23,097 nt of DNA from a virus. Each line of letters begins with the position of its first letter. Position 1 is the stretch's first letter. Under the pieces are notes generated by a model. That model had not been told where the DNA came from and did no database searches. It saw nothing but the letters and a program-made list of their open reading frames with translations. The stretch is taken from positions 1-23,097 of the IMG/VR virus record IMGVR_UViG_3300032293_000868; one strand, 5' to 3'. The translations under genes and the position numbers were made by a program. This document shows positions 1-5,935 of this stretch, piece by piece.

Positions 1-468
1 ATACTGCCCTGCTGGAACAGGAGTAGGAGTTGGTGTTGGAGTAGGTGTTGGCGTTGGCGTTGGAGTAGGTGTTGGAGTAGGTGTTGGCGTAGGTGTTGGG
101 GTGGGATCTGGAGTACCACCTTCTGATGTATTAACAACAGGTGTCCATTGAGCCCAAAAAGTTATATTAGAGATTGGATTATATGTTGCTCCAACATCTG
201 TTACCTGAACATCAAATACATAATCACCTGCAGCTAAAGTTCTACCTACTGTAGGAGTGATCTTGCATCTCACAGTTGATGGAAGAAATGCTTCTGCTGT
301 TGCCGATACCTGCGTTCCAGTAGATCCTCTTTTATTAGCAATTTTAAATATAACATTTTCATATAGCGCTAAGTCAAAGTCTGTTCCGTCTTGGTTTTTT
401 AAAACAACATCAAATTCATATGTATCACCACGATAATACTCAAAATTATGGGTCACTGGAAATGGCAT
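1..468 (-). CDS. Phage tail/baseplate-type protein with Pro-Thr repeat linker (3' end outside window)
   Basis: Open reading frame of 156 codons running off the left edge, starting at the ATG at 468 with AGAGGAC upstream and a TGA-TATAAT promoter at 491-499. Residues 1 to about 112 look like a beta-rich N-terminal domain (YYRGDTYEFDVVLKNQDG, then a W-rich end). This resembles the 'W-x-x-x-x-GD-(T/S)-x-x-F' start of the proteins at 19415 and 21415, which suggests a BppU/baseplate-like fold. Residues from about 118 are a run of about 17 Pro-Thr pairs built from GTTGGA/GTTGGC-type hexamers, a flexible linker that usually leads to a receptor-binding or enzymatic C-terminal domain. The tail role is inferred from these features and not from a named family match. 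Confidence 0.75.
   Translation of the reverse strand, partial: MPFPVTHNFEYYRGDTYEFDVVLKNQDGTDFDLALYENVIFKIANKRGSTGTQVSATAEAFLPSTVRCKITPTVGRTLAAGDYVFDVQVTDVGATYNPISNITFWAQWTPVVNTSEGGTPDPTPTPTPTPTPTPTPTPTPTPTPTPTPTPVPAGQY
22..101 (-). repeat. Hexanucleotide repeat encoding a Pro-Thr linker
   Basis: Near-perfect 6-bp units (GTTGGA/GTTGGC/GTAGGT on the + strand) encode alternating Pro and Thr in the leftward gene. The copy number could change by slippage in steps of two residues, altering linker length without a frameshift. Confidence 0.8.
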
Positions 469-483
469 TATGTCCTCTTTTCT

Positions 484-499
484 ACACTTGATTATATCA
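484..499 (-). promoter_or_regulatory. Extended -10 promoter for the leftward tail gene
   Basis: Reverse strand reads TGA-TATAAT (TATAAT at 491-496). The start predicted 7 bases downstream is at about 484, giving a 16-base leader with AGAGGAC before the ATG at 468. Confidence 0.6.
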
Positions 500-573
500 T
501 GATTTAAAGTTCGGCGGAAAATAGAAGTAACAAACCACCCCCTGCCCTACACGGGCAACATTGGTTAATATAC

Positions 574-783
574 TTAGTAGTTCCTATGCTTCCAATTTAG
601 CAGGGAATATACCAAAGACCCATACCAAGTCTTACTACAAACCTTAATACCTTCTCCCCCATAATGATCCATCATAAACAGGATTAGCCTGGTTTTGTTA
701 TTTGTTCTAATGAATTTGCCACAGTCAATACAGCATTCAAATATATATTTAGATAAAGGTTTGTCAAAGTTTACATTATTCAT
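574..783 (-). CDS. Small Cys-containing protein, unknown function
   Basis: 69 residues. The start overlaps the end of the HNH gene by 8 bases (ATGAATAA), the coupling expected of a co-transcribed downstream gene. Visible features are a CC-x2-C cluster near residue 18 and one further Cys near residue 49, a possible partial metal site, with a hydrophobic/basic middle (KTRLILFMMDHYGG). I do not recognise a family. Position and overlap are the main support. Confidence 0.55.
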   Translation of the reverse strand: MNNVNFDKPLSKYIFECCIDCGKFIRTNNKTRLILFMMDHYGGEGIKVCSKTWYGSLVYSLLNWKHRNY

Positions 784-1441
784 GTATCAAGGGTACCAGA
801 TTTTGGGCGGTATGTAAAGACAAGTACTCAATGGCACTAGTAAGAAGGATAATATCATCCTCAAAACTACCTATACCCATATTGCAACGGTTGCACAAAA
901 GACCTCTAATCTTTCCTGTAGTATGGCAATGATCTATATGTAAGGTTTTATCACCAGGATTATTGCATATAGCACACATGTTATTTTGACTCAAAATCAT
1001 ATTATTGTACTGTTCTTCATTCAAGCCATACACCCTGCGCCTATGGTTTATCAGCTGGCGTTTTATAAGTTCTTCTCTATTATCTTTATTATATATTTTA
1101 TTCTTTAAATTAGCGCAGTCTTTACATAAGGAATTGAGATATTTTTTATTTTTATTGTATCTACGGAGTGCCACTGTGCCATTGCTATAAAAATCCTCAA
1201 AAGGCCTAATAGCTTTACATGCAGTACACATCTTCATTGTTGGCATCTCATTGTAGGTATATCTAAGTTTTTTAACTGCCTCTAGGACCTTTTGCTTCGT
1301 CTCTGGAATTACAACTTCAGGACGGTTAAATACATTAGCAACAGTGGCAACGCTAACTCCAGCCTCTTTTGCAACTAAGGCATTAGACCCTTTTGTTCCA
1401 TCGCTTGCCTTAAACCAAACTCTTTGCTTCCACTCTTCCAT
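776..1441 (-). CDS. LacI-type HTH fused to endonuclease VII-like HNH nuclease
   Basis: 221 residues. Residues 23-62 match the LacI-family DNA-binding headpiece (VAKEAGVSVATVANVFNRP, then ETKQKVLEAVKKLRY). Cys72/Cys75 and Cys106/Cys109 form a probable zinc finger. Residues 138-195 match recombination endonuclease VII: structural zinc Cys156, Cys159, Cys183, Cys186, the HIDH core with Asp170/His171, then RGLLCNRCNMGIG. There is no LacI sugar-binding domain. Such nucleases cleave branched DNA or act as free-standing homing-type enzymes; here the LacI headpiece probably directs binding. The -10 (GATAAT at 1448-1453, preceded by TGA) lies six bases before the ATG, so the mRNA is probably leaderless. 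Domain assignment is strong; biological role is inferred. Confidence 0.88.
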   Translation of the reverse strand: MEEWKQRVWFKASDGTKGSNALVAKEAGVSVATVANVFNRPEVVIPETKQKVLEAVKKLRYTYNEMPTMKMCTACKAIRPFEDFYSNGTVALRRYNKNKKYLNSLCKDCANLKNKIYNKDNREELIKRQLINHRRRVYGLNEEQYNNMILSQNNMCAICNNPGDKTLHIDHCHTTGKIRGLLCNRCNMGIGSFEDDIILLTSAIEYLSLHTAQNLVPLIHE

Positions 1442-1447
1442 TAAACC

Positions 1448-1456
1448 ATTATCTCA
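1448..1456 (-). promoter_or_regulatory. Extended -10 giving a leaderless transcript of the HNH gene
   Basis: Reverse strand TGA-GATAAT; the ATG at 1441 is exactly 7 bases from the last -10 base, the expected +1. Confidence 0.5.
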
Positions 1457-1493
1457 AATTTTTCGGGGGAAGTCAAGAAAGGATCATAATCCC

Positions 1494-1595
1494 CTATAAG
1501 AATATAGACCCAAGTACAGTTGCTACTAATAGGATAAGGAATATAGATTTCAAACATTTAATGTTAAAATCAATGTCTTTTCTGTTCATGTCCAT
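1494..1595 (-). CDS. 33-residue single-pass membrane peptide
   Basis: Polar N-terminus (MDMNRKDIDFNIKCLK) followed by a hydrophobic stretch of about 17 residues ending at the C-terminus (SIFLILLVATVLGSIFL). The ATG is exactly at the predicted +1 of a TG-TATAAT promoter (TATAAT at 1602-1607), so it should be translated leaderless. No family recognised. The precise promoter-start geometry, shared with its neighbours, is the best evidence that it is real. Confidence 0.55.
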   Translation of the reverse strand: MDMNRKDIDFNIKCLKSIFLILLVATVLGSIFL

Positions 1596-1646
1596 ATAGC
1601 AATTATACACTATATGCCAGATAGCCAGAGATTTGAATACCCTGAA

Positions 1647-1838
1647 TTATTTGCATACTAGGCAGTAGAAAGGTGTTCGTAGCTCTTCTTCAGGAATGAC
1701 TATATGCTGAGAACATCTTGAACATTTGGCTGTAATTAGTCCATGATCATCAAACTCTGGGATATGGATGTATGGGTCTCTGGTGTAGAAAAGCTTAGTT
1801 AAATACCATGTTAGGGCGATAAGAATTATTGTTGTCAT
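1647..1838 (-). CDS. Membrane-anchored zinc-ribbon protein
   Basis: 63 residues. Residues 2-17 are a hydrophobic anchor (TTIILIALTWYLTKLF). The C-terminal half holds a Cys4 ribbon: CSRC near residue 40 and CLVC at the end, separated by about 20 residues. The ATG sits six bases after a TGC-TATGCT -10 (1845-1850), a leaderless start. Such small ribbon proteins are usually RNA, DNA or protein binders; the target is unknown. Confidence 0.62.
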   Translation of the reverse strand: MTTIILIALTWYLTKLFYTRDPYIHIPEFDDHGLITAKCSRCSQHIVIPEEELRTPFYCLVCK

Positions 1839-2265
1839 CAGTCAAGCATAGCATATGAAGGTTAATAGAATGTCCGAATTGGGTGGTTTGATAGGGTTTG
1901 ATAGTATAATAAATCTTACTGATATTTTTTAGATTTACCTTTCGTGGAGGAAAGTGGAGAGAAGTGGAGTATTGAGCCCTTAGACAGATGGCGTCGTAAT
2001 GTCCAACGGGGCCAAACCTCCTACCACAAACCTTTCCTTTTGTCAAACCTTCTTTTCTGGCTTTATAAAACCTTGCATTATACTGCCCAAACCTCTATTT
2101 GTCAAACCTTTATAGCTTAAAAACCCCTATAAAAACCTAGACAAAATGCTCCAATTTGTCCAATAAATATATAAAAAGGTTTGATAAATATCTAAAAACC
2201 AGGAGAAAAGGTTTGATATCGTAATGTTTTATATAGGGGTTATTTTATAGTGGTTTGTCTAGCTC

Positions 2266-2296
2266 CCCCGCCAAAAAGCGGGGACGCCAAAGGCGT
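2266..2296. terminator. Two tandem GC-rich hairpins
   Basis: CCCCGC-caaaaa-GCGGGG (2266-2283) is directly followed by ACGCC-aaa-GGCGT (2284-2296). It lies about 50 bases past the stop of the leftward membrane protein. There is no clear T-tract, so it may be a U-less terminator or a processing/stability structure. Confidence 0.45.
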
Positions 2297-2342
2297 GATC
2301 GTAATGTCTGACAGGATTATTTAACACGTTATGGCGGGGTAA

Positions 2343-2513
2343 TTAAAGAAGATAAAGAAAAGTACCTATAGCAGCTAGTGTAATAACAAACCCTGATAGT
2401 ATCAAATAGAAGAAACCTTTGTCTGGTTCATTATAAGGTTTGTCAGCATGCCTAGTAACTCCATCATTCATGAAGTAAGGTCCACCATGCTTTGAAAAAT
2501 AGTTTCTTCCCAT
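2343..2513 (-). CDS. Small membrane protein with C-terminal transmembrane helix
   Basis: 56 residues: polar N-terminal 33 residues (MGRNYFSKHGGPYFMNDG...) then a hydrophobic helix to the end (FFYLILSGFVITLAAIGTFLYLL). The ATG is at the predicted +1 of a TGT-TATAAT promoter (2520-2525), so leaderless. It stands alone between repeat-rich gaps. It could be a phage membrane or superinfection-type protein, but no family is recognised. Confidence 0.6.
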   Translation of the reverse strand: MGRNYFSKHGGPYFMNDGVTRHADKPYNEPDKGFFYLILSGFVITLAAIGTFLYLL

Positions 2514-2519
2514 ATAAAG

Positions 2520-2528
2520 ATTATAACA
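2520..2528 (-). promoter_or_regulatory. Extended -10, leaderless start
   Basis: Reverse strand TGT-TATAAT with the ATG (2513) at the predicted +1. Confidence 0.55.
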
Positions 2529-2680
2529 TGGTTTTAAGGTTTGACAAATAAGGTTTGATAAGCTAGAATAGGAGATTTTTTTTGAGCTCTCGTAATGTCA
2601 AAAACTGGGAAAAATTTGGACATATCGTAATAAGGTTTGATAGAAAGGTTTTGGTGGTCGGGCCCCACAAGGGGGGTTTG

Positions 2681-2941
2681 TCAAATTTTTACAATTTCCT
2701 CTAAGGATGTAAAACCAGTATCCTCAATCTCTAAAAGTTCTAATAGATCAGCGAATGTTACATCTATGATTTCTATTGCAAGAGGGGTTGCCTCTACTAT
2801 ACCGTTGCAAATAAAATATGCCATAGGCAAACCCAAATCGTTAATCTCAATGAAGTCTTCAAACCATTCATTCTCAGAATGGTTGATCCAGATATCATTT
2901 AAGATATCACATTTGCTAGCGAGTTCTGTAGTTGTAGTCAT
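2681..2941 (-). CDS. Conserved actinophage-type small acidic protein
   Basis: 86 residues, strongly acidic. The pattern 'ILNDIWINH..NEWFEDFIEINDLGLPMAYFICNGIVEATP' followed by 'DLLELLEIEDTGFTSLEE' resembles a small protein I associate with many actinobacteriophages; its function is unknown. It overlaps the 3' end of the upstream 69-residue gene by 26 bases, so the two are co-transcribed. The start MTTTTEL is typical of neighbouring genes. Confidence 0.8.
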   Translation of the reverse strand: MTTTTELASKCDILNDIWINHSENEWFEDFIEINDLGLPMAYFICNGIVEATPLAIEIIDVTFADLLELLEIEDTGFTSLEEIVKI

Positions 2942-3125
2942 GATGTTGCCCTTCCTTTTCTGCTTCTGCTGAATCTGTTAATATGATTAAACGATTGTAA
3001 ATTACATTAGGTGATAGTCTTACCAGATAAGTACCAATCATGTCAAGGTCAAGGCGAAGGTCTGCCAAGATATTGCATAATTGGATTGCTACCTTTTCTT
3101 CCTTCGTGACTAGTTTTTTTCTCAT
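2916..3125 (-). CDS. Small basic protein, unknown function
   Basis: 69 residues with a mostly helical middle (VAIQLCNILADLRLDLDMIGTYL) and polar ends. Strong ribosome site AAGGAGA eight bases before the ATG. Promoter TGA-TATAAT at 3142-3150 with a leader of about 10 bases. It heads a two-gene operon with the DLGLP protein. No family recognised. Confidence 0.68.
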   Translation of the reverse strand: MRKKLVTKEEKVAIQLCNILADLRLDLDMIGTYLVRLSPNVIYNRLIILTDSAEAEKEGQHHDYNYRTR

Positions 3126-3141
3126 GGTTCTCCTTATCTAC

Positions 3142-3150
3142 ATTATATCA
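3142..3150 (-). promoter_or_regulatory. Extended -10 promoter of the 3125/2941 operon
   Basis: Reverse strand TGA-TATAAT, immediately following the T-tract of the upstream terminator. Confidence 0.6.
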
Positions 3151-3196
3151 AAAAGAGGAGAGGGGCGCAACCCACCACAAATTGCGCCACCTCTAG
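3150..3196 (-). terminator. Rho-independent terminator of the 4541-3209 operon
   Basis: In the leftward direction AGAGG-t-GGCGCAA pairs with TTGCGCC-c-CCTCT around an 11-base loop, then CCTCTTTTT. It lies directly after the stop at 3209. Confidence 0.8.
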
Positions 3197-3208
3197 TGTA
3201 GGGTGTAT

Positions 3209-3595
3209 TTATACCCCTACGTGCTCAGTCAAAGCAACTGGTAGGTAGGCTTCAATAAACAATTGCCAGTCAAGTACATTGCCCTGGTTATCAATGATAG
3301 TTTCTTTAGAGATATCAATCACTACCGTCGTATCTCCTAGGTCCTCGTTAATATCATTAATAGCATAGATACCAAAACCTGTGTCACTGAATACAGAGTC
3401 TTGCATAAGCCAACTCATGATCATACGAGTAAAGTAACTGGCGTCGCTCCACCTAGGTTTAGCATGTAGCAGCGCCTGTGCTAGGTCCCGCTGCCACTCA
3501 GTCTCACCCCAGTGGCTATATAGGACCACATGGGAAGCTGGCTCGCCTACTGCAGCCTCTACATCTTTAAATATATAATTAATCCGTGCTCCCAT
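3209..3595 (-). CDS. Phage protein of unknown function, 128 residues
   Basis: Starts at the TAATG shared with the upstream stop (1-base overlap), so translationally coupled. Features: SHVVLYSHWG near residue 20, a run with EWQRDLAQALLHAKPRWSDASYFTRMIMSWLM, and an acidic middle containing GIYAINDINEDLGDTTVVIDI. The composition fits a compact cytoplasmic protein and resembles hypothetical proteins of actinophages. Last gene before a strong terminator. Confidence 0.78.
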   Translation of the reverse strand: MGARINYIFKDVEAAVGEPASHVVLYSHWGETEWQRDLAQALLHAKPRWSDASYFTRMIMSWLMQDSVFSDTGFGIYAINDINEDLGDTTVVIDISKETIIDNQGNVLDWQLFIEAYLPVALTEHVGV

Positions 3596-3897
3596 TAGTC
3601 TTGCTCCTCTTCTTCTTGGTCTGGCTCTATAATGAATTCGTTCTCGTGCATCCAGTCTGTTACATCATCCCAGTGCTGCTCTGCCCCATACTCTAGAGAG
3701 AAGCCTTTGCCTGCGGCTACATCCTCACAGAGTTTATTCCATACAGTATCAAGGTTGACCTGTGCATGATATGTCTTGTCATCTAGTATATCTACAATGG
3801 CACTCCATGTCCATAGCCATACCATGGGTAGGCCTAGTTCTGTAGTGTGTAAGATCTCTAGACATTTGTGTAGTTTATCTTTATCTGCCGTTTTCAT
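3595..3897 (-). CDS. Phage protein of unknown function, 100 residues
   Basis: I choose the ATG at 3897 (MKTADKDKLHKC) over an upstream start at 3951. It has AGAGGT nearby and overlaps the preceding stop by ATGA. Sequence: helical N-terminus, LGLPMVWLWTWSAIVDIL, C-terminal acidic tail ending DQEEEEQD. No family recognised. Middle gene of a three-gene coupled set. Confidence 0.75.
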   Translation of the reverse strand: MKTADKDKLHKCLEILHTTELGLPMVWLWTWSAIVDILDDKTYHAQVNLDTVWNKLCEDVAAGKGFSLEYGAEQHWDDVTDWMHENEFIIEPDQEEEEQD

Positions 3898-4541
3898 TTT
3901 ACCTCTACTTTCGGTGGTAGTCCCATTAATTCTAACACAGGCCACTGACATGTAGGGCAGACCAACTCTTCGTGCTCTTCCATAAATAACTCATCAGGGT
4001 CGCCTGCATGGAGGTAGTCGCACTCTTGGCATTTCCAGTTATAACTCATACCTTCAAGTTGCTCACCTCTAAGGTACTCATGCTCTCCACCCCAGCCAGT
4101 CTCTTCCTCATATGATAGAGTAAATAATAAATCAGGGTACTGAGATGATAGATTAATTAGAGCCTCATCTGGAATTCCCCAAGGGGATTCAAAGTTATAC
4201 TGAATAACATAGTTCTCACCATTGACTTGCTCTCCACCAATGTAAGGATTGCTTGCATCCCATTTAACTCCCCAGTTACGACTGTTCCAAGAATACCAGT
4301 CATCACCTGCATATGGCTTATCTAATGAATGATCAGTTTGTTTAGGATATGCCTCTAGGTCAGTAGGGGCTATGATGTTCCAGTATGAGAAGATAGGGCT
4401 ATCGTTAGTTTCTATTTTTAATTCATTAGTCTTCCAGTCAACGACTGGTACAGAGATAGACTTGCCCACCTGCTCCTTTAACTTAAGGACAGATGACTCA
4501 GAGCCTTCTATGGTTAGTCCGTTATATACCCAGTTTGGCAT
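3894..4541 (-). CDS. Api92-like (DUF1281-type) ferredoxin-fold protein with zinc ribbon
   Basis: 215 residues. The opening MPNWVYNGLTIEG is the hallmark of the Api92-like/DUF1281 ferredoxin-like domain found in phages and plasmids. Aromatic-rich segments follow (FSYWNIIAPTDLEAY, NWGVKWDASNPY, WGIPDEALINLS). The end adds a Cys4 ribbon: CQEC near residue 171 and CPTC near residue 196. It leads a three-gene operon from a TTGACA-N17-TATTAT promoter. The biochemical role of the family is unknown. Confidence 0.85.
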   Translation of the reverse strand: MPNWVYNGLTIEGSESSVLKLKEQVGKSISVPVVDWKTNELKIETNDSPIFSYWNIIAPTDLEAYPKQTDHSLDKPYAGDDWYSWNSRNWGVKWDASNPYIGGEQVNGENYVIQYNFESPWGIPDEALINLSSQYPDLLFTLSYEEETGWGGEHEYLRGEQLEGMSYNWKCQECDYLHAGDPDELFMEEHEELVCPTCQWPVLELMGLPPKVEVK

Positions 4542-4572
4542 GATGTTTTCTTTCTAGTAGTGGTTTATATTA

Positions 4573-4601
4573 ATAATACAGGAATGCTATTGGTTTGTCA
4601 A
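4573..4601 (-). promoter_or_regulatory. Consensus sigma-A promoter
   Basis: Reverse strand TTGACA (4596-4601), 17-base spacer, TATTAT (4573-4578). The -35 lies in the last codons of the upstream gene. Predicted start about 4566; leader contains AGAAAG. Confidence 0.75.
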
Positions 4602-4832
4602 CTTAGCACGATCAGCAATAGCAAATGCTAACTGGTATGTTAATGCATATACCTCTGTATAAGCGTCAAGCTTACCTTGATGATATTTACCCTCTGGCTT
4701 ATGACGATTAAGAATCCAGTCTCCCTCAGCCTGTAGCATTAGGCCTTTAAGTTCTCCGTGCATGATGTCTGTGCCTGATTCACCCAGGTCTACCAATTTT
4801 TGTAAGCGAGGCGGTAGTTTAGTTGTGTTCAT
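4587..4832 (-). CDS. Small phage protein, unknown function (81 aa)
   Basis: Begins MNTTKLPPRLQKLVDLGESGTDIMHGEL; probably all-helical, with C-terminal AYTEVYALTYQLAFAIADRAK. The start overlaps the end of the 60-residue gene by 14 bases. The stop TAG lies inside the next promoter. No family recognised. Confidence 0.7.
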   Translation of the reverse strand: MNTTKLPPRLQKLVDLGESGTDIMHGELKGLMLQAEGDWILNRHKPEGKYHQGKLDAYTEVYALTYQLAFAIADRAKLTNQ

Positions 4833-5001
4833 CTAGATACTCCAATAGGTGGTTGCATGTTTCAATTGCTCCCTCAAAATAATCATCGGAAGGATGATAC
4901 TCAGAATCAATTAACTCTATGTTATTAATAGCGTCATCCCAATCCTGAGTCAGTGTGATTCTGTGAATTTTTATGTATTCTCTTAATGTGTTTAGGTTCA
5001 T
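4819..5001 (-). CDS. Small acidic protein (60 aa)
   Basis: MNLNTLREYIKIHRITLTQ..., an acidic probably helical protein with DDAINNIELID and EGAIETCNHLLEYLDEHN. The ATG is exactly +1 of a TATAAT at 5008-5013, so it can be read leaderless in addition to any read-through from the upstream operon. Unknown function. Confidence 0.65.
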   Translation of the reverse strand: MNLNTLREYIKIHRITLTQDWDDAINNIELIDSEYHPSDDYFEGAIETCNHLLEYLDEHN

Positions 5002-5004
5002 ATA

Positions 5005-5193
5005 TTAATTATAGTGAACTTTGCCAATAGAGTCAAGGTGATGTTCTGTGACTTCCGTCACATCATATCTGTTTATCCTAATAATGTTAGGCTGATCACA
5101 GATACAGTTGGGTTGAATCACCAGGTCATTGCTGGTTGTGATTTCAAAAAGGGTATCACAATTAGTACAAAGATACTCATGCTTAGTCCACAT
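5005..5193 (-). CDS. Zinc-ribbon microprotein (62 aa)
   Basis: I choose the ATG at 5193 (MWTKHEYLCTNC), which has GGAGAC eight bases upstream; a start at 5250 would extend over the neighbouring gene. Cys4-type pattern: CTNC at residues 9-12 and C-x-C near residue 30, then PNIIRINRYD. It overlaps the 33-residue gene upstream by 11 bases. Probably a nucleic-acid or protein-binding ribbon. Confidence 0.72.
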   Translation of the reverse strand: MWTKHEYLCTNCDTLFEITTSNDLVIQPNCICDQPNIIRINRYDVTEVTEHHLDSIGKVHYN

Positions 5194-5284
5194 ACAATGT
5201 CTCCATATCTTGTTCCTGATAACACTTCTTGCAAACCAGGGTAGAGTCAAAGAAGGTCACATATACATTACAACATATACTCAT
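5183..5284 (-). CDS. 33-residue Cys-rich microprotein
   Basis: MSICCNVYVTFFDSTLVCKK, then CYQEQ: adjacent Cys pair at 4-5 and C-x2-C at 18-21, a possible zinc-binding knuckle. The start is a TAATG overlap with the stop of the upstream gene. It is part of an unbroken chain of coupled genes from 5698 to 5005. Confidence 0.62.
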   Translation of the reverse strand: MSICCNVYVTFFDSTLVCKKCYQEQDMETLYVD

Positions 5285-5379
5285 TAGTCAAAGTCCCTTA
5301 TCTCAATTTCAACTTCAGGTGGGCATTCAGCAATATGCGCTACTCCACCAACTACATCAATAACTACTCTATAAGTCAT
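5284..5379 (-). CDS. 31-residue phage microprotein
   Basis: MTYRVVIDVVGGVAHIAECP then PEVEIEIRDFD. The pattern of a short beta-rich start, a 'CPPEVEIEIRDFD' middle and an acidic end resembles short proteins in many phages. Coupled on both sides by TAATG overlaps. Function unknown. Confidence 0.68.
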   Translation of the reverse strand: MTYRVVIDVVGGVAHIAECPPEVEIEIRDFD

Positions 5380-5537
5380 TAGTCAAAGTACCCTTCTGCC
5401 CATAGGCCTTGTAGGAAAGTGATAGTGTTATGAAGGTTTGTATGTAGCCATGGATCATCGTCAAAGTTGACGGTAGTTAGAGCAGACTCAACTGCTAGAG
5501 TCATAGCGTCTAACTCTTCTTTATCATATCCTAGCAT
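5379..5537 (-). CDS. 52-residue acidic phage protein
   Basis: MLGYDKEELDAMTLAVESAL..., a probably helical acidic protein ending WAEGYFD. Joined to both neighbours by TAATG overlaps, so translated by coupling. No family recognised. Confidence 0.65.
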   Translation of the reverse strand: MLGYDKEELDAMTLAVESALTTVNFDDDPWLHTNLHNTITFLQGLWAEGYFD

Positions 5538-5698
5538 TACTCACCCCAATACTTTAAGATAGTATTCATAGTCATATGGAGATTACAATCGCAATCCCCA
5601 CCATTCATGTTTTCCATGAAATCAAAGTGCGAGAAGTTGTCCTCATAGATTTCTTCTACGAGTTCGTGTATTGTGTATGGTTTATGTGTAGTGGTCAT
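5537..5698 (-). CDS. 53-residue protein with CDC motif, first gene of coupled operon
   Basis: MTTTHKPYTIHELVEEIYED..., with GGDCDCNLHM near residue 35. The ATG at 5698 is exactly the predicted +1 of a TTGATT-N17-TAGAAT promoter, so the mRNA is leaderless. Its stop overlaps the next start (TAATG). It heads a chain of five short genes down to 5005. Unknown function. Confidence 0.68.
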   Translation of the reverse strand: MTTTHKPYTIHELVEEIYEDNFSHFDFMENMNGGDCDCNLHMTMNTILKYWGE

Positions 5699-5704
5699 GT
5701 ATTT

Positions 5705-5733
5705 ATTCTACAGGAAAACTGGGAAAAAATCAA
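5705..5733 (-). promoter_or_regulatory. Sigma-A promoter, leaderless
   Basis: Reverse strand TTGATT (5728-5733), 17-base spacer, TAGAAT (5705-5710); +1 falls on the A of the ATG at 5698. A TTACGAGG word and an AAAACGGACATTT box (about 5780) lie upstream, after a GGGGCCCC box at 5804-5812. Confidence 0.75.
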
Positions 5734-5824
5734 GTCCTCGTAATAAAAAAATCCGTGAGTATTTATCTTAGCTTCTTAAATGTCCGTTTTGTACCATTTT
5801 GCCTCGGGGCCCCATTTACGCTTG

Positions 5825-5898
5825 CGATCCCTACGAGACTTGAACTCGCAACCTCTACCGTGACAGGGTAGCGCTCTAACCAATTGAGCTAAGAGATC
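5825..5898 (-). tRNA. tRNA-Asp (anticodon GTC)
   Basis: Full cloverleaf on the reverse strand. The 7-bp acceptor stem is GATCTCT/AGGGATC, with a T-G pair at 5-68. The D arm is GCTC/GAGC. The anticodon arm is CTACC-CTGTCAC-GGTAG, with GTC in the loop. The variable loop is AGGTT, and the T arm is GCGAG-TTCAAGT-CTCGT. G is the discriminator base, and no CCA is encoded. It lies immediately downstream of the DUF932 gene and its 3' hairpin. A lone phage tRNA can supplement host decoding or escape tRNA cleavage. Confidence 0.93.
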
Positions 5899-5902
5899 TT
5901 GC

Positions 5903-5923
5903 GAGCAGTTTTATATCATGCTC
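5903..5923 (-). other. 3' hairpin of the conserved 6-bp stem / 11-base loop family
   Basis: GAGCA/TGCTC stem with an 11-base A/T-rich loop, 13 bases past the DUF932 stop. See the matching elements at 7122, 7711, 8266, 10995 and 12650. Confidence 0.55.
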
Positions 5924-5935
5924 AGGATTATTTTA

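Larger units (their letters stand above)
1885..2683 (+). repeat. Scattered GGTTTGAYA / TTTGTCAAACC repeats
   Basis: GGTTTGATA or GGTTTGACA occurs on the + strand at 1885, 1895, 2178, 2210, 2538, 2552 and 2634. It is inverted (TGTCAAACC) at 2041 and 2100, with the variant GGTTTGTC at about 2252, 2446 and 2675. A second word, CGTAATGT, occurs at 1995, 2220, 2300 and 2591, often close by. The gene-free stretch 1839-2342 contains little else apart from the two hairpins at 2266-2296. The pattern resembles asymmetric repressor sites (stoperators) scattered between genes in some actinophages; that comparison is inference. Confidence 0.65.

Noticed and set aside
1795-2046. 83-residue leftward reading frame
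   Set aside because: TTG start inside a GGTTTGACA repeat, overlaps the better zinc-ribbon gene and has no protein-like pattern.
5047-5062. Perfect TGTGA-N6-TCACA palindrome inside the zinc-ribbon gene
   Set aside because: It lies in coding sequence with no promoter placed for it; treated as chance or of unknown relevance.
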